Below are positions 57,047-64,000 of a stretch of 64,000 nucleotides of DNA, piece after piece. Both the position numbers and the translations under genes were made by a program. Position 1 is the first letter of the stretch, and each line of letters begins with the position of its first letter. This DNA comes from Moorella glycerini (GTDB taxonomy: Bacteria; Bacillota; DSM-521; Neomoorellales; Neomoorellaceae): NCBI RefSeq assembly GCF_009735625.1, contig NZ_CP046244.1, positions 1,178,001 to 1,242,000 on the forward strand, read 5' to 3'. The notes beneath the pieces are model-generated. The model was not told where the DNA came from. It saw only the letters and a program-made list of their open reading frames with translations, and made no database searches.

Positions 57047-58285
57047 CTAGGCAACAGAAGGCTTTTCTTCTAGAGTTACTGTGTAACCTTGGGCTTCTAT
57101 TTGCTTTACTAACCGCCTTATTCGGCGTTCTCGTTCTTCTTTGGTATAGTAGTTTGGTCCTGGATCCTGGTAATGGGCTTTATCTTTTAGGAGATGGTAG
57201 ATAATTTTTATCAGACTATGGGCGATGGCTAGCAGGGCTTTTTTCTTGCCTAGTCGTGGCGCTAATCGACGATATTTCGCGGAGAGATAGCTGTCTTTTG
57301 TTCGTATTGCGGCCCAGGAACATTGGACTAATATTGCTCTTAAGTGTTGATTTCCTTTACGGGTTTTCCCACTCTTTCGTTTACCGGCACTTTCGTTGTT
57401 ACCGGGACAGACCCCTGCCCATGAGGCTAAATGGTCAGCATCAGGAAAGGGGGTCATGTCGACGCCTATTTCGGCAATTATATCCTGGGCTGCTTCTTTT
57501 TTTATGCCGTTTACTTCAGCTAGTCTCCCCGCTTCTTCGAAAAAAGGCTCCATCCTTTTTTCGATTTCGGCATTTAGTTCTTCGATTTGTTGCTCTAAAA
57601 ACTCCAGGTGCTCTAGTTGTTGTTTCAACAATAGCCGGGTATGTTCTTCTATTTTCCCCTCCAGGGCTTTTTCTAGTTCTGGTATCTTCTTGCGTAATTT
57701 CCCCCTGGCCATTTGCGCTAGTTCTTTTGGATCTTCGTTCCCGTTAAGCATCGCTTTTAGTATCTCTCGCCCTGATACGCCCATGATATCTGTGGCTACT
57801 GAACTTAATTTGATATTGCTGTTTTCTAGCTGCTTTTGGACCCTTTGCACCTCGCGGCTGTGTTCTGCTACCAAAGCCGCCCTATACCTGGTTAACTCCC
57901 TTAATTCCCTTATTTCTTTCGGCGGGATAAAGCTTCCTGCTAGCAGGCCATGCCTTAAAAGTTCGGCTAGCCACACCGCGTCTTTGCAGTCGGTTTTCTT
58001 CCCCTTTAAGGCTTTAAAGTGTTCGGGGTTGATCAATATTAATTCTGGTATTTGGCCTTCTAAAATGTTGTATATCGGTTTCCAATATACTCCGGTGCTT
58101 TCCATGGCTACGGCAGTAACTCCGTTTTCTAAAAGCCATCCCCGTAACCCTTCTAAGTCTTCGGTCATGGTGCCAAAGGTTCTTATTTCTTGTTTTAGTT
58201 GTTTTTCTCCTGGCGTGATCAGACACGCCACTACCTTTTTCTTGTGGACATCTAGCCCACAGCAGCGTTCATACACTACTTCCAT
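57047..58285 (-). CDS. IS110-family DEDD transposase/recombinase
   Basis: 412-residue recombinase. RuvC-like N-terminal domain: CCGLDVHKKKVVACLI (first Asp), VAMESTGVYWKPIYNIL (Glu) and GKKTDCKDAVWLAELL (Asp pair). A coiled-coil linker (about residues 170-240) leads to the C-terminal Tnp2 domain with NGIKKEAAQDIIAEIG and SWAGVCPGNNESAGKRKSG, holding the active Ser region. Full length, no frameshift. Confidence 0.95.
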   Translation of the reverse strand: MEVVYERCCGLDVHKKKVVACLITPGEKQLKQEIRTFGTMTEDLEGLRGWLLENGVTAVAMESTGVYWKPIYNILEGQIPELILINPEHFKALKGKKTDCKDAVWLAELLRHGLLAGSFIPPKEIRELRELTRYRAALVAEHSREVQRVQKQLENSNIKLSSVATDIMGVSGREILKAMLNGNEDPKELAQMARGKLRKKIPELEKALEGKIEEHTRLLLKQQLEHLEFLEQQIEELNAEIEKRMEPFFEEAGRLAEVNGIKKEAAQDIIAEIGVDMTPFPDADHLASWAGVCPGNNESAGKRKSGKTRKGNQHLRAILVQCSWAAIRTKDSYLSAKYRRLAPRLGKKKALLAIAHSLIKIIYHLLKDKAHYQDPGPNYYTKEERERRIRRLVKQIEAQGYTVTLEEKPSVA

Positions 58286-58299
58286 TTCGTGGTTTCTTG

Positions 58300-58550
58300 C
58301 TTTCCCCTCTTTCTTTTTTATTTTTTATTTAACTACTGCCAAGAGACACCTCCATGGTCTAAGAATCTCCTCCACGTGCTCAGCCTTCCAAGGCGGGTAC
58401 TTTACCTTGTTGAGGCCTGCTTTACAGTTCGTGGTTCCTAAAGGTGTCTGGATCAGACTCCTCCTCGGGCTCCTTGTCCGGCACCAGAGCGAAATCGATC
58501 CTTTTCATGGCAGTGTTTTAACTTATACTATCACCTATTTCATGTGTCGT
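58300..58550 (-). ncRNA. Candidate bridge RNA region in the IS110 left end
   Basis: The non-coding left end has internal stem-loops of the expected kind: a stem with internal loops at 58383-58416 (GCCT..AAGG / CCTT..AGGC) and a simple hairpin GTCTG-ATC-CAGAC near 58446-58458. In characterised IS110 elements such an RNA pairs by its internal loops with donor and target DNA. Its limits and guide sequences are not determined here. Confidence 0.45.
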
Positions 58551-58602
58551 GGAGGGGGCGCCAGCCCCCATGGGGGGCTCCTCCGAAAATAACTCTATTG
58601 CA

Positions 58603-58815
58603 GGCTGGCATTGTCGCGCTCGCTCCCTGGCCCTTGTGGAGCGGCCTAAGGCTCAGCCTCGGGCTTAAGGCGGGGTTCCCGGCCTATTCGGCATCCTTGC
58701 CTTTAGAATCCGGCCGAAGGCCTCGCTGTCCTCGGCCCCGCTTATCATCCCTCAGCTTCGCCCGGGCCGCTTCGCCACTCGGTAGAAGCTCGCTCGCTTC
58801 CGACAAATGCCAGCC
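58603..58815. repeat. Dispersed structured repeat, copy B (next to cysS)
   Basis: 213-bp copy of the element at 20746-20956, with the same terminal inverted repeats (GGCTGGCATT at 58603-58612, AATGCCAGCC at 58806-58815). Next to the ends, both arms changed together relative to copy A: GTTT/AAAC in A, GTCG/CGAC in B. It lies 50 bp beyond the cysS stop and about 40 bp from the presumed IS110 end. Confidence 0.85.
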
Positions 58816-58864
58816 AGGATTTTCATGCCCTCGCTGGTGGCGGCGTGCTGCCATGAGGGAGTCC

Positions 58865-60301
58865 TCAGCTTTTCTTCCAGCGGGACCCGTGGGGGGTATC
58901 CTCCAGGATTATCCCCAGGGCTTTGAGACGGTCGCGGATGGCATCGGCCGTGGCCCAGTCTTTGCGCTGCCGGGCTTCCTGGCGGATACTTAAAATGATG
59001 TCCATGAGGCCTTCCAGGAGGGCATCATCCAGCTGCTGCTGGGGCCGGCCAAAGAGGCCCAGGACGTTTTCGCCCAGTTCCTCAAAAACCGTAGCTGCCC
59101 TATTAACAACCCCGGCCTCCGGCCGGGCCGTCCCGCCAAGGTAGCTATTGATCTCCCGGGCCAGGTCGTAAAGGGCCGCCAGAGCCCGCGCCGTATTGAA
59201 GTCATCATCCAGGGCAGCCGTAAACTCCCGGCGCAGTTCTTCAACCCGCCCGGCCAGGGTAGCACCCTCTTCGCTGCTGGCAGTTGACCCACCGGCACCC
59301 CCCAGGTGGCAGCGGGCCTCGTTCAAAAGGCGGCGGGTATTTTCCAGGCGTTCCAGGCCCTTCTCGGCGGCCAGGAGCCCGGCGTCATCAAAGTCAATGG
59401 GGCTGCGGTAATGGGTAGCAAGTAAAAACAGGCGCACGGCCAGGGGCCGGAAACGGCTGGCGATGTCCCTTACCAGGAAAAAATTGCCTCTAGACTTGGA
59501 CATCTTTTCCTGGTTGACGGTGATAAAACCGTTATGCAGCCAGAAACGGGCAAAAGGGCAGCCTGTCTGGGCTTCTGCCTGGGCAATTTCGTTTTCATGG
59601 TGGGGGAAAATGAGATCGGCGCCGCCGCCGTGGATATCGAACCCTGCCCCCAGGTATTTCAAGGCCATGGTGGAGCACTCGATATGCCAGCCCGGCCGGC
59701 CCGGCCCCCAGGGGCTATCCCAGGCCGGTTCCCCGGGGCAGGCGGCCTTCCAGAGGGCAAAATCCAGGGGATTACGCTTGGCGGTATTGACTTCCACCCT
59801 GGCGCCGGCCCGCATTTCCCCGGGGCTACGCCTGGACAGGCGGCCGTAGGCGGGGAACTTTTCTACTTCAAAGTAAACATCGCCGCCGGCTTCATAGGCA
59901 AAACCGCGCCTCATAAGCTCCTCGATGGCGGCGATAATATCTCCTATATGCTGGCTGACCCGGGGATAAAGGGAGGCCCGCTTCACATTTAAGGCATCGG
60001 CGTCGCGGAAAAACTCTTCAATATAACGTTCAGCTATACTTAAAGCCGGTACTCCTTCTTCCCGGGCCCTGTTGATGACCTTGTCGTCGATGTCAGTGAA
60101 ATTCTGGACATAAAGGACGTCATAATTCCGGTATTCCAGGTAACGGCGTAAGGCGTCAAAGACCACCAGGGGCCGGGCGTTGCCCAGGTGGATATAGTTA
60201 TAAGTGGTCGGACCGCAGACATACATCCGCACCCGGCCCGGCTCAGCCGGAGTGAACTCTTCCTTTCGTCCCGTCAGCGTATTGTACAGGTAAATGCTCA
60301 T
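58865..60301 (-). CDS. cysS: Cysteinyl-tRNA synthetase
   Basis: 478-residue class I synthetase. The zinc/cysteine site begins [18 protein letters not shown] (HIGH-like HLGN), [20 protein letters not shown] holds zinc ligands, and the KMSKS motif is [12 protein letters not shown]. The start at [16 protein letters not shown] has GGAGGCC upstream; the gene begins 59 bp inside the cysE 3' end. The pair is controlled by a Cys T-box. Confidence 0.95.
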   Translation of the reverse strand: MSIYLYNTLTGRKEEFTPAEPGRVRMYVCGPTTYNYIHLGNARPLVVFDALRRYLEYRNYDVLYVQNFTDIDDKVINRAREEGVPALSIAERYIEEFFRDADALNVKRASLYPRVSQHIGDIIAAIEELMRRGFAYEAGGDVYFEVEKFPAYGRLSRRSPGEMRAGARVEVNTAKRNPLDFALWKAACPGEPAWDSPWGPGRPGWHIECSTMALKYLGAGFDIHGGGADLIFPHHENEIAQAEAQTGCPFARFWLHNGFITVNQEKMSKSRGNFFLVRDIASRFRPLAVRLFLLATHYRSPIDFDDAGLLAAEKGLERLENTRRLLNEARCHLGGAGGSTASSEEGATLAGRVEELRREFTAALDDDFNTARALAALYDLAREINSYLGGTARPEAGVVNRAATVFEELGENVLGLFGRPQQQLDDALLEGLMDIILSIRQEARQRKDWATADAIRDRLKALGIILEDTPHGSRWKKS

Positions 60302-60959
60302 CCTTGCTGGCCTCCAGTTCTTCGATCCTTTGTTCCAACCGCTGGATCTGGCGTTGCAGGCAGAGGAGCATTTCAGCCACCGGATCCGGCAGTTCGTCGT
60401 GGCGGAGGTCGATTTCGCTGACTTCGGCATCGGCAATTTTGCGCCCGTTACGGACGACCACCTTGCCCGGAACACCTACCACCGTGCAGTTGGCCGGCAC
60501 ATCACGTAAAACAACGGAACCGGCGCCTATTTTGACATTGTCGCCTATAGTAATATTCCCCAGGACCCTGGCCCCGGCACTGATGACGACATTGTTGCCA
60601 ATGGTGGGGTGACGCTTTCCCTTTTCCTTGCCGGTACCCCCCAGGGTAACTCCCTGGTACAGGGTAACGTTATTACCTACTTCTGCCGTCTCGCCGATGA
60701 CCACTCCCATGCCGTGGTCGATGAAAACGCCTTCACCCAGTTTAGCCCCGGGATGGATTTCAATCCCGGTCAGGAAGCGGTTGAACTGGGAAATGAGCCT
60801 TGCCAGGAGAATCAGGCCGTGGCAGTAAAAGAAATGGGCGATACGGTGGAGGAGCAGGGCATGAAAACCGGGATAACAGAGGATGACCTCCAGCAGGCTC
60901 CTGGCTGCCGGGTCGCGCTGGAAAATAACTTCAATATCCCTTTTTAACTGCCGCCACAA
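60243..60959 (-). CDS. cysE: Serine O-acetyltransferase
   Basis: 238-residue CysE, making O-acetylserine for cysteine synthesis. Left-handed beta-helix hexapeptide repeats run from [28 protein letters not shown] through [22 protein letters not shown]-terminal coiled-coil tail ([17 protein letters not shown]) extends beyond the usual end. The TTG start ([20 protein letters not shown]) is preferred because AGGAGG is nine bases upstream and upstream codons lie inside the T-box terminator. Confidence 0.9.
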   Translation of the reverse strand: MWRQLKRDIEVIFQRDPAARSLLEVILCYPGFHALLLHRIAHFFYCHGLILLARLISQFNRFLTGIEIHPGAKLGEGVFIDHGMGVVIGETAEVGNNVTLYQGVTLGGTGKEKGKRHPTIGNNVVISAGARVLGNITIGDNVKIGAGSVVLRDVPANCTVVGVPGKVVVRNGRKIADAEVSEIDLRHDELPDPVAEMLLCLQRQIQRLEQRIEELEASKDEHLPVQYADGTKGRVHSG

Positions 60960-60980
60960 AGCTATCAACCTCCTCCCGAT

Positions 60981-61249
60981 AAGATAAAAGCCTTTCATCC
61001 CGTCAGGGACGAAAGGCCGCGGTTCCACCCTGTTTGGAGATTGCTCTCCCCCTCAGCGGGCAATATACTGCCCCGGCCAATAACGGGGCCCGCCGGCAGG
61101 GCCTACTTCACTTTCAGCCCTGCAGCTCCCAGGGGCACTTCAACGCCCGGTATCCGGGACCACTTCCAGCCACCGGTGATCCCTCTCTGGTGACCCTTGG
61201 TGCGCCTACTCTCCCTGCTCATAGCCGTTAGCGTTATAAACCTTCAATC
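60981..61249 (-). ncRNA. T-box leader (Cys) controlling cysE-cysS
   Basis: A full T-box: the 14-base T-box AGGGTGGAACCGCG is at 61031-61018, stem I elements (AGGGAGAGTAG, GGTGGCTGGAAG) precede it, and the terminator stem (60990-61017) is followed by TTTTATCTT. The likely specifier is TGC (Cys) at 61137-61135 in GAAGTGCCCC. Uncharged tRNA-Cys would favour the antiterminator and raise cysES transcription. Confidence 0.93.
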
Positions 61250-61255
61250 AGAAAC

Positions 61256-61285
61256 ATTATAAACCGGGGCGTTCATCACTGTCAA
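61256..61285 (-). promoter_or_regulatory. cysES promoter (consensus sigma-A)
   Basis: Minus strand TTGACA (61285-61280), 18 bases, TATAAT (61261-61256), both perfect hexamers. The promoter lies inside the 3' end of ispF and overlaps its stop codon. Confidence 0.88.
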
Positions 61286-61748
61286 GCAACAAGACGCTGG
61301 CCTGGGCGGCAATACCCTCACCCCGCCCGGTAAAGCCCAGGCCCTCGGTGGTGGTGGCCTTGATGCTGATCTGGTCCTTATCAACCTCCAGGGCCCGGGC
61401 TATCCTCTCCCGCATGCTGTCAATAAAGGGCGCGAGCTTGGGCTGCTCGGCAATGATAATGCTATCGGCATTGCCCAGGCGGTAGCCCGCCTGCCTGACC
61501 ATCCGGTAAACCTCCTGCAGCAGGACCAGGCTATCGGCGTCTTGATACCGGGGATCCCCGGGGGGAAAATGCCTGCCGATATCCCCCAGGGCGGCCGCCC
61601 CCAGCAGGGCATCGGCCAGGGCGTGAAGCAAAACATCAGCATCAGAATGGCCGGCCAGGCCGAGGGAACAGGGGATTTCAACCCCGCCCAGGACCAGGCG
61701 CCGGCCCGGGACCAGGCGGTGGACATCAAAACCGCAGCCGGTACGCAT
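61257..61748 (-). CDS. ispF: 2-C-methyl-D-erythritol 2,4-cyclodiphosphate synthase
   Basis: 163-residue IspF of the MEP isoprenoid pathway. Zinc ligands are in GFDVHRLV and [19 protein letters not shown]; the [19 protein letters not shown] and [19 protein letters not shown] motifs are intact. Its ATG overlaps the ispD stop (TAATG). Its 3' end contains the cysES promoter. Confidence 0.96.
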   Translation of the reverse strand: MRTGCGFDVHRLVPGRRLVLGGVEIPCSLGLAGHSDADVLLHALADALLGAAALGDIGRHFPPGDPRYQDADSLVLLQEVYRMVRQAGYRLGNADSIIIAEQPKLAPFIDSMRERIARALEVDKDQISIKATTTEGLGFTGRGEGIAAQASVLLLDSDERPGL

Positions 61749-62437
61749 TAACTATCACCTGCCACAATGGCCCGGGCCAGGACCAGGTCGCCCGGGGTGG
61801 TAATTTTAATATTTACTTCTTCTCCTGGAACTAGTTTCACCGGGTAACCCGCCCTTTCCACCAGGGCCGCATCATCGGTAGCCTGCCAGCCGTTAATTTC
61901 GGCCTCCCGGTAGGCCGCTGCCAGCCAGTCCCGGCGGAAAACTTGCGGCGTCTGTACCGCCCAGAGGCCCCGGCGTTCCAGGGTGGCAGTAACCATATCG
62001 TCGGTATTCCCCTTCTTAATGGTTTCTTTGACCGGCAGGGCGGCAACGGCCGCCCCGGTATCCCGGGCCGCGGCAATCACCCGCTCCAGCAGGGCCGGAC
62101 TCAAAAAAGGCCGTGCACCATCGTGCACGGCCACCCATTCTGCCCCCGGCGCTACGGCCTTAAGGCCGGCCGCAATGGAATCCTGCCTCTCCCTTCCACC
62201 AGCGACTATTTGCCTCACCTTCCGGTAAGGCCCACCTGTAACCACCTGGTGGCACAGGGGGATATTTTCGGGCCGGGTAACGACGATGACTTCATCTACC
62301 AGGGGGGAAGCCTCGGCTACCGCCAGGGTGTGGGCCAGGATGGGTTTATCTCCCAGGGGTAAAAAAACCTTATTGCCGCCGGCCCCCAGCCGCCGGCCCT
62401 GGCCGGCGGCGGCCACGATCAGGCTTAAGAAAGGCAC
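61748..62437 (-). CDS. ispD: 2-C-methyl-D-erythritol 4-phosphate cytidylyltransferase
   Basis: 229-residue IspD. The nucleotide-binding start [29 protein letters not shown] and [20 protein letters not shown] are diagnostic. The GTG start lies within the last codons of the PIN/TRAM gene (13-bp overlap), so translation is coupled. Together with ispF it makes two consecutive steps (with IspE between) of the MEP pathway. Confidence 0.96.
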   Translation of the reverse strand: MPFLSLIVAAAGQGRRLGAGGNKVFLPLGDKPILAHTLAVAEASPLVDEVIVVTRPENIPLCHQVVTGGPYRKVRQIVAGGRERQDSIAAGLKAVAPGAEWVAVHDGARPFLSPALLERVIAAARDTGAAVAALPVKETIKKGNTDDMVTATLERRGLWAVQTPQVFRRDWLAAAYREAEINGWQATDDAALVERAGYPVKLVPGEEVNIKITTPGDLVLARAIVAGDS

Positions 62438-63576
62438 TGGTACTCACCCCGCTCCAGGGCCTGGTGGTTGGAACCTATTTTACGTTCCGGCCCTTTGGGC
62501 CGGGCAAAAATCATCCGGCCGGCTGCCGTTTGCAGGACGCTTGTTACCAGGACGGCAATGGTCTGGCCTATGTAGCGGCGGCCATTTTCGACCACAATCA
62601 TGGTGCCGTCATCCAGGTAAGCCACCCCCTGGCCAATCTCCTTGCCATCCTTGATGACCTGGACAGTCATTTCTTCACCCGGCAGGACAACGGGTTTGAC
62701 AGCATTGGCCAGCTCATTGATGTTCAGTACCCGCACGCCCTGGAGTTCAGCCACCTTATTCAGGTTGTAATCATTGGTCAGGATGGGGGCGGCCAGCTTC
62801 TGGGCCAGGCGAACTAATTTGCTATCCACCTCCGTCAGGTCTTCAAAATCAACTTCCAGAACCTTGACGTTCACAGCCATTTCCTTGCGAATTTTATTGA
62901 GGATATCCAGGCCCCGCCGGCCGCGGTTACGTTTTAACAGGTCAGAGGAATCAGCTATGTGCCGTAATTCTTCCAGAACAAAGGAGGGTATCACCACCGT
63001 GCCTTCAATAAAGCCGCTTTTAATAATATCGGCTATGCGGCCGTCAATGATAACGCTGGTATCCAGGATTTTGGCTACCGGTTTCCCGCCTTCACCCTTG
63101 CCTTTTTCCCGGTCCTTGCCACCCCAGCGGGGAATGAGATTAAACAGTCCCCAGACTTCGTCCTTGCGCTTGGTGCCCAGGCTCCAGCCCAGGTAGCCAA
63201 AGAAGAGGCTGCCGGCCATAGGAATGTAGGGTCCCACCAGGGGCAGGTGAAAGAAAGAGGCCCCCAATAAATTAGCGATGATAAGTCCAAAAATAAGTCC
63301 TAAGGAACCGCTGATTATTTCCTGGGCCGGTGTGCGCTGCAACCTCCCTTCCAGCCAGCGCGTCGATTGGGTGATGAAATTAATCAGGCGCTGGGCCAGG
63401 CTATAGCCAGTTAAGGCCGCAATCAAGGTCACCAGGGCCAGCAGGGTCCAGCGCAGGCCCGGTAGAGGCCTGGTGCCCCAGCTCTGCTGCCAGATGGCCA
63501 GTCCCATTTGGGCAGCATAAAAGCCCGTCGCTGCCGCCACCAGGGCTATGGCACCCCGTAAAATCCGGTACAACAT
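62425..63576 (-). CDS. Membrane-anchored PIN/TRAM-domain protein (YacL-like)
   Basis: 383-residue protein. Four hydrophobic segments lie in the first 135 residues; a PIN nuclease-type domain follows with [34 protein letters not shown] and [15 protein letters not shown] supplying acidic residues; a C-terminal TRAM domain has [27 protein letters not shown]. It corresponds to Bacillus YacL. It is found next to carD and ispD in many Firmicutes. Function is unproven, likely RNA-related at the membrane. Confidence 0.92.
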   Translation of the reverse strand: MLYRILRGAIALVAAATGFYAAQMGLAIWQQSWGTRPLPGLRWTLLALVTLIAALTGYSLAQRLINFITQSTRWLEGRLQRTPAQEIISGSLGLIFGLIIANLLGASFFHLPLVGPYIPMAGSLFFGYLGWSLGTKRKDEVWGLFNLIPRWGGKDREKGKGEGGKPVAKILDTSVIIDGRIADIIKSGFIEGTVVIPSFVLEELRHIADSSDLLKRNRGRRGLDILNKIRKEMAVNVKVLEVDFEDLTEVDSKLVRLAQKLAAPILTNDYNLNKVAELQGVRVLNINELANAVKPVVLPGEEMTVQVIKDGKEIGQGVAYLDDGTMIVVENGRRYIGQTIAVLVTSVLQTAAGRMIFARPKGPERKIGSNHQALERGEYQCLS

Positions 63577-63646
63577 CCCTTCACCTTCTTTACTTCCTTT
63601 CTTTCAATTCTTCCTCACCCGGCCCCATCTTATACCATGGGAACCA

Positions 63647-64000
63647 TCAGGCTAAAAGTTTTTCCAGCATGGTTTCTACCTGCTTTTTTTCATAGTTACG
63701 GGCCAGGGCCAGTTCACTGATTAAAATCTGGCGGGCATTTTCCAGCATTTTGCGCTCGCCGGTGGACAGCCCCTTATCGTGCTCCCGCCTGGCCAGGATA
63801 CTGACTACCTCGGCTATCTGGTAAATATTACCGCTGCGCAGCTTCTCCAGGTTGGCCCGGTAGCGATGGTTCCAGTTGGTGCCAGAACTGCCGGTAACTT
63901 TTTTCTCTTTGAGAATCTTTATTACTTGTTCAACGCCTTCTTCGTCTACCACTTCCCTTAAACCCACCACCTGCTCGCTTTCCAGGGGCAGCATCACCTT
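63647..64000 (-). CDS. CarD/CdnL-family transcription regulator (5' part outside window)
   Basis: The last 118 codons of a CarD-like protein. KVMLPLESEQVVGLREVVDEE is the end of the RNA-polymerase-interacting domain; the C-terminal helical domain contains NWNHRYRANLEKLRSGNIYQIAEVVSIL and GERKMLENARQILISELALA. The frame is open to the window edge, so about 40 residues are missing. CarD stabilises open promoter complexes, especially at rRNA promoters. Confidence 0.92.
   Translation of the reverse strand, partial: KVMLPLESEQVVGLREVVDEEGVEQVIKILKEKKVTGSSGTNWNHRYRANLEKLRSGNIYQIAEVVSILARREHDKGLSTGERKMLENARQILISELALARNYEKKQVETMLEKLLA

Larger units (their letters stand above)
56890..58560 (-). mobile_element. 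IS110-family insertion sequence (ends approximate)
   Basis: An intact IS110 transposase with about 275 bp of non-coding DNA before it and about 150 bp after, inserted between mrnC and cysS. IS110 elements lack clear terminal inverted repeats and target duplications, so the borders cannot be fixed by eye. The longer non-coding side is upstream of the gene, the arrangement of the IS110 group in which that side encodes the bridge RNA. Confidence 0.85.

Noticed and set aside
58460-58530. 28-codon frame (MKRIDFALVPDK...) in the IS110 left end
   Set aside because: No ribosome binding site, chance length, and it lies in the region expected to encode the bridge RNA.
57396-58592. 398-codon open frame opposite the IS110 transposase
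   Set aside because: Antisense shadow of the transposase; Ser-rich composition typical of such shadows.

Overview
The window looks like a thermophilic, acetogen-type Firmicute, closest in gene content and protein style to Moorella and the Peptococcaceae/Thermoanaerobacterales. This is inferred from zinc-ribbon S14 and L33, a cysteine-rich insert in EF-Tu, an L10 leader, a T-box, the sigH-yacP-rlmB-thyX-mrnC-cysS order, YjcZ-like spore peptides and a MEP-pathway ispDF pair next to carD. No database search was possible.

Region 1 (1-25.2 kb, minus strand): one continuous translation and transcription block. In transcription order it runs tuf2, rpmG, secE, nusG, rplK, rplA, L10 leader, rplJ, a structured dispersed repeat, rplL, terminator, consensus promoter, rpoB, rpoC, an L7Ae-type gene, rpsL, rpsG, fusA, tuf1, rpsJ and the S10/spc ribosomal genes down to rpsE. 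The str and S10 operons are joined. The two tuf genes encode identical proteins and their identity stops almost exactly at the gene borders.

Region 2 (25.4-50.9 kb): accessory metabolism. A 4-TM EamA-like transporter and a NudL-like hydrolase are on the plus strand. A large minus-strand block then holds a secreted serine esterase (possibly PhaZ7-like), a LytTR regulator, a soluble chemoreceptor-like protein, an alpha/beta hydrolase, a complete Liv-type ABC transporter (livMHFG plus livK), a CoA-transferase, a KAS III-like condensing enzyme, a small protein sharing its N-terminus with the LytTR regulator, a 1072-residue MalT-type ATPase with a SARP/BTAD output domain, a second livK split by an IS1634-type element, a FabG/PhaB-like reductase and a thiolase. 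A divergent plus-strand operon encodes an (R)-hydratase (MaoC), acyl-CoA dehydrogenase, EtfB and a ferredoxin-fused EtfA. Together these could import a short carboxylate, activate it with CoA and oxidise it by an R-stereospecific beta-oxidation route, possibly starting from an extracellular ester or polyester. A repeated motif, GTAAC-N6-GYAAC (11-bp period, always on the coding strand), lies before livK1, the MalT/SARP gene, the thiolase operon and the maoC operon. It is the best candidate for an undescribed regulon in this window.

Region 3 (50.9-64 kb, mostly minus strand): four tiny YjcZ-like membrane peptides, ychF, a hendecad coiled-coil membrane protein, tRNA-Thr, initiator tRNA-Met (unusual U1-A72 pair and U50.U64 mismatch) and tRNA-Tyr, sigH, yacP, rlmB, thyX, mrnC, an IS110 element with a long left end that may encode a bridge RNA, a second copy of the dispersed repeat, cysS and cysE under a Cys T-box with a consensus promoter, ispF, ispD, a PIN/TRAM membrane protein and the 3' part of carD, which runs off the window end.
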